From positions 1 to 24,238 of the forward strand of contig JAISCU010000332.1 in assembly GCA_031265345.1 (NCBI GenBank): a DNA stretch of 24,238 nucleotides, read 5' to 3'. This DNA is from Bifidobacteriaceae bacterium (GTDB lineage: Bacteria; Actinomycetota; Actinomycetes; Actinomycetales; WQXJ01). The notes under the pieces are model-generated. The model was not told where the DNA came from. It did no database searches and saw only the letters and a program-made list of their open reading frames with translations. Shown here one piece after another: positions 15,533 to 24,238 of this stretch (position 1 is its first letter; the number at the start of each line of letters is the position of its first letter). A program made the translations under genes and the position numbers.

Positions 15533-16903
15533 TCAGTTCCGGAGCGCGGCCAGCAACGTGGCGGTCGCCTCGGAGATCCGGTCGATCGGCCGCTGGAGGG
15601 CGCGATGGTCCACGGGGCGGGCCTCGTCCACGCATTGGCCAGCTAGCGACCTGAGCGCCGCGAGCTCCTCATGGCCGCGCGACAGTTGGGCGTCGATGGG
15701 ACCGACCAGTGGCCCCAGGGTCCGTGACATGCCGTAACGCGGCACCTGGAGGCGCCAGGCGGTCAACAGTTTCTGGAACTGCCCGAACTCGGCCGAACAG
15801 GCGTCCACTTCGCTCGCGACGTTCACCAGCGACGATCCCGCCGCCTCGAGCTCCCGCGCCAGCCCCAGGACGTCCTCGGTGAGGGCTTGGCAGAGCAGCG
15901 GGACGTAGCTCAGCCCCTCCGGCGGCGCCAGCCCGTCCAGCACCTCGACGGCGAAATTGATGACCATGTCGTCGTGCAGGTGCCCCAGTGCGATCAGGAA
16001 CCGCAATTCCATGACCTTGGACTTCAGGGCGCGCAGCCGTTCCGCCAGTGGCCTGATCGCCCGGTCCACGCCGCCGCCCAGCGCGTTCATCGCTCGCGCG
16101 GTCGAGGCCAGGATCGGCGCGCGCGCCTCGACTTGCTGCGAGGCCTCGGAAGCGACGGCGGTGACCTCGGCCAGGTCCCGCAGAGTCGCGGACAGTTGGG
16201 CGGCCACCGCGCCCAGCGACTCGGCCAAGGCTTGCAGCGAGTCCAACCTGCCCAGGATCGCGTCCAGCTCGTCGCGCAGGGCCACGGCCGACCGCAGGAC
16301 CTCCCCCAGCTCCCCTTGGGCGTCGGGGCGGGCGAGGAGCCGCTTCGAGGCCGCCACGCGGGCCGTCGCCTCGGCCGGGAGAGCGGTGAACATGAAGTCC
16401 TCGTAGGAGTCGTAGCCCGCCTCGCGCAGCAGTTCGGCGAACTGGTCGCGTCCGCTGACGGCGCTCTCGGCGCGGCTTTGGCCGTGTTCGCGCGCAACCT
16501 GTTCGGCGGGCAGCGAAGCGTCATAGAGGGCCGATGCCGTCTCCAACATTTCCGGCGCGCACGGTGCGGACCGCACGGACAGGTAGCCGTCGCCCAACGG
16601 CGTGACGGTGGCGAAGACCCAGTAGGTGTAGCCGTCCTTGGCCAAGTTGCGGACGTAGGCGGCGAAGGGACGGTGCTCCCCGATGGTGTCCCACATGAGC
16701 CGGAAGGCGCCGCCGGGCATCTCCGGGTGACGGATTACGTTGTGCGGTGCTCCCATCAATTCTGCTCGTGGGAAGGCCGACAAGCGCTGGAAGACGCTGT
16801 TGGCCCCGGTTATGACGCCCTTCCGGTCGGTGGTCGAGAAGAACAGGTCATCGATTCCGACCACCCGCATCCGCCCGTTCGGCGCCACTTGTTGTTGAAC
16901 CAC
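15533..16903 (-). CDS. Aer-like PAS-domain sensor protein, output module unrecognised
   Basis: A 456-residue soluble protein. Residues ~15-115 form a PAS domain of the Aer type: FFSTTDRKGVITGANSVFQRLSAFPRAELMGAPHNVIRHPEMPGGAFRLMWDTI, then KDGYTYWVFATVTPLGDGYLSVR. In E. coli Aer the equivalent HNMVRHPDMP and YWVRA segments bind FAD, so a redox or oxygen sensor is plausible. The rest is Ala/Leu-rich, probably long helices (~185-450), with LRALKSKVMELRFLIALGHLHDDMVINFAVEVLDGL in the middle. No membrane segment, HAMP domain, chemoreceptor hairpin tip, kinase or GGDEF motif is seen. The GTG at 16903 is chosen because GAGGAGGG lies 6 bp upstream. It sits between the rpoC terminator and locus B. Its partner is unknown. 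Confidence 0.8.
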   Translation of the reverse strand: MVQQQVAPNGRMRVVGIDDLFFSTTDRKGVITGANSVFQRLSAFPRAELMGAPHNVIRHPEMPGGAFRLMWDTIGEHRPFAAYVRNLAKDGYTYWVFATVTPLGDGYLSVRSAPCAPEMLETASALYDASLPAEQVAREHGQSRAESAVSGRDQFAELLREAGYDSYEDFMFTALPAEATARVAASKRLLARPDAQGELGEVLRSAVALRDELDAILGRLDSLQALAESLGAVAAQLSATLRDLAEVTAVASEASQQVEARAPILASTARAMNALGGGVDRAIRPLAERLRALKSKVMELRFLIALGHLHDDMVINFAVEVLDGLAPPEGLSYVPLLCQALTEDVLGLARELEAAGSSLVNVASEVDACSAEFGQFQKLLTAWRLQVPRYGMSRTLGPLVGPIDAQLSRGHEELAALRSLAGQCVDEARPVDHRALQRPIDRISEATATLLAALRN

Positions 16904-17035
16904 TCCGTTCCCTCCTCGCTGTGAGCATGCGACGATCCGGCGAACCGGAATCGAGGGGGAGGGCACCTTGGACAGGCGGTTCTTCCGCTGGAACCTATGC
17001 TATGCGGACACCTTCGGGCCGAGCCGAACGACACG

Positions 17036-17064
17036 GCGAGCGGCCCGACTTCGGCCGCTCGCCC
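17036..17064 (-). terminator. Strong hairpin downstream of rpoC, probable terminator
   Basis: GGCGAGCGGCC (17036-17046) and GGCCGCTCGCC (17054-17064) form a perfect 11-bp stem with a 7-nt loop, ~63 bp after the rpoC stop codon. There is no T-tract, which is common for actinobacterial terminators. The rest of the 16904-17127 spacer shows no gene. Confidence 0.75.
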
Positions 17065-17127
17065 TATCCCCCGATCAGAGTAATTTTACTACAAGCCCAG
17101 ACCGGCCCAGCACACAGCCCTAACGGG

Positions 17128-21006
<3,879 letters not shown>

Positions 21007-21117
21007 GTCAGTCCCTGCTTCCTTATGTACTTACCGGCTGTGAAAGGTTCTCAATTGGGCTTTGGGCTTTGGTGTTGGGGCGTTGGTGTCGAGGCTTTGG
21101 GTCCCCAGGCGGTGCGG

Positions 21118-24238
<3,121 letters not shown>

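Overview
This is a high-GC chromosomal segment from an actinomycete (Actinomycetota). The evidence is the style of its ribosomal and RNA polymerase proteins, the many GTG and TTG starts, and an IdeR/DtxR-type iron box. I cannot name the genus from sequence alone.

On the minus strand the window carries the conserved transcription/translation neighbourhood. Read in the direction of transcription (right to left) it is rpoB (5' end outside the window), rpoC, rpsL, rpsG, fusA, tuf, then rpsJ, rplC, rplD (3' end outside the window). These are the rpoBC, str and S10 clusters. Here they are pulled apart by accessory DNA: about 3.2 kb between the rpoC terminator and rpsL, and about 8 kb between tuf and rpsJ.

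The tuf-rpsJ interval holds four things. (1) A small orphan protein made only of an EF-Tu domain-2-like beta-barrel. (2) A DUF1345-type membrane protein with a long polar N-terminal tail. (3) A plus-strand iron-siderophore ABC importer: lipoprotein, two FecCD-type permeases and an ATPase. Its genes overlap and the operon starts behind a near-consensus IdeR/DtxR box lying on the -10 region. (4) Locus A, a minus-strand gene for a DUF559/Vsr-like (PD-(D/E)XK-type) predicted endonuclease, sitting inside an array of 92-bp tandem repeats.

The rpoC-rpsL interval holds an Aer-like PAS sensor protein without a recognisable chemoreceptor module, and locus B. Locus B is a second, divergent DUF559/Vsr-like gene on the plus strand, bracketed by two nearly identical copies (135 of 137 bases) of an unrelated 137-bp repeat.

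The most interesting signal is the shared design of loci A and B. Each has a structured repeat family, then a DnaA-box-like TTRTCCACAG exactly at the repeat edge, then 40-55 bp, then a DUF559-type nuclease gene whose stop codon lies 1-12 bp from more copies of the same repeat. In locus A, removing 8125-9176 would restore an unbroken 92-bp periodic array, with a 24-bp duplication (23 of 24 identical) at the two edges. In locus B adjacent units keep a hairpin through compensating base changes. Together these suggest a repeat-associated nuclease element, comparable in layout but not in enzyme to REP/RAYT elements. Mobility and function are inference.

A separate notable point is ribosomal protein S12, which has Arg at position 88. 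Lys is nearly invariant there, and Lys88Arg is a classical streptomycin-resistance substitution.
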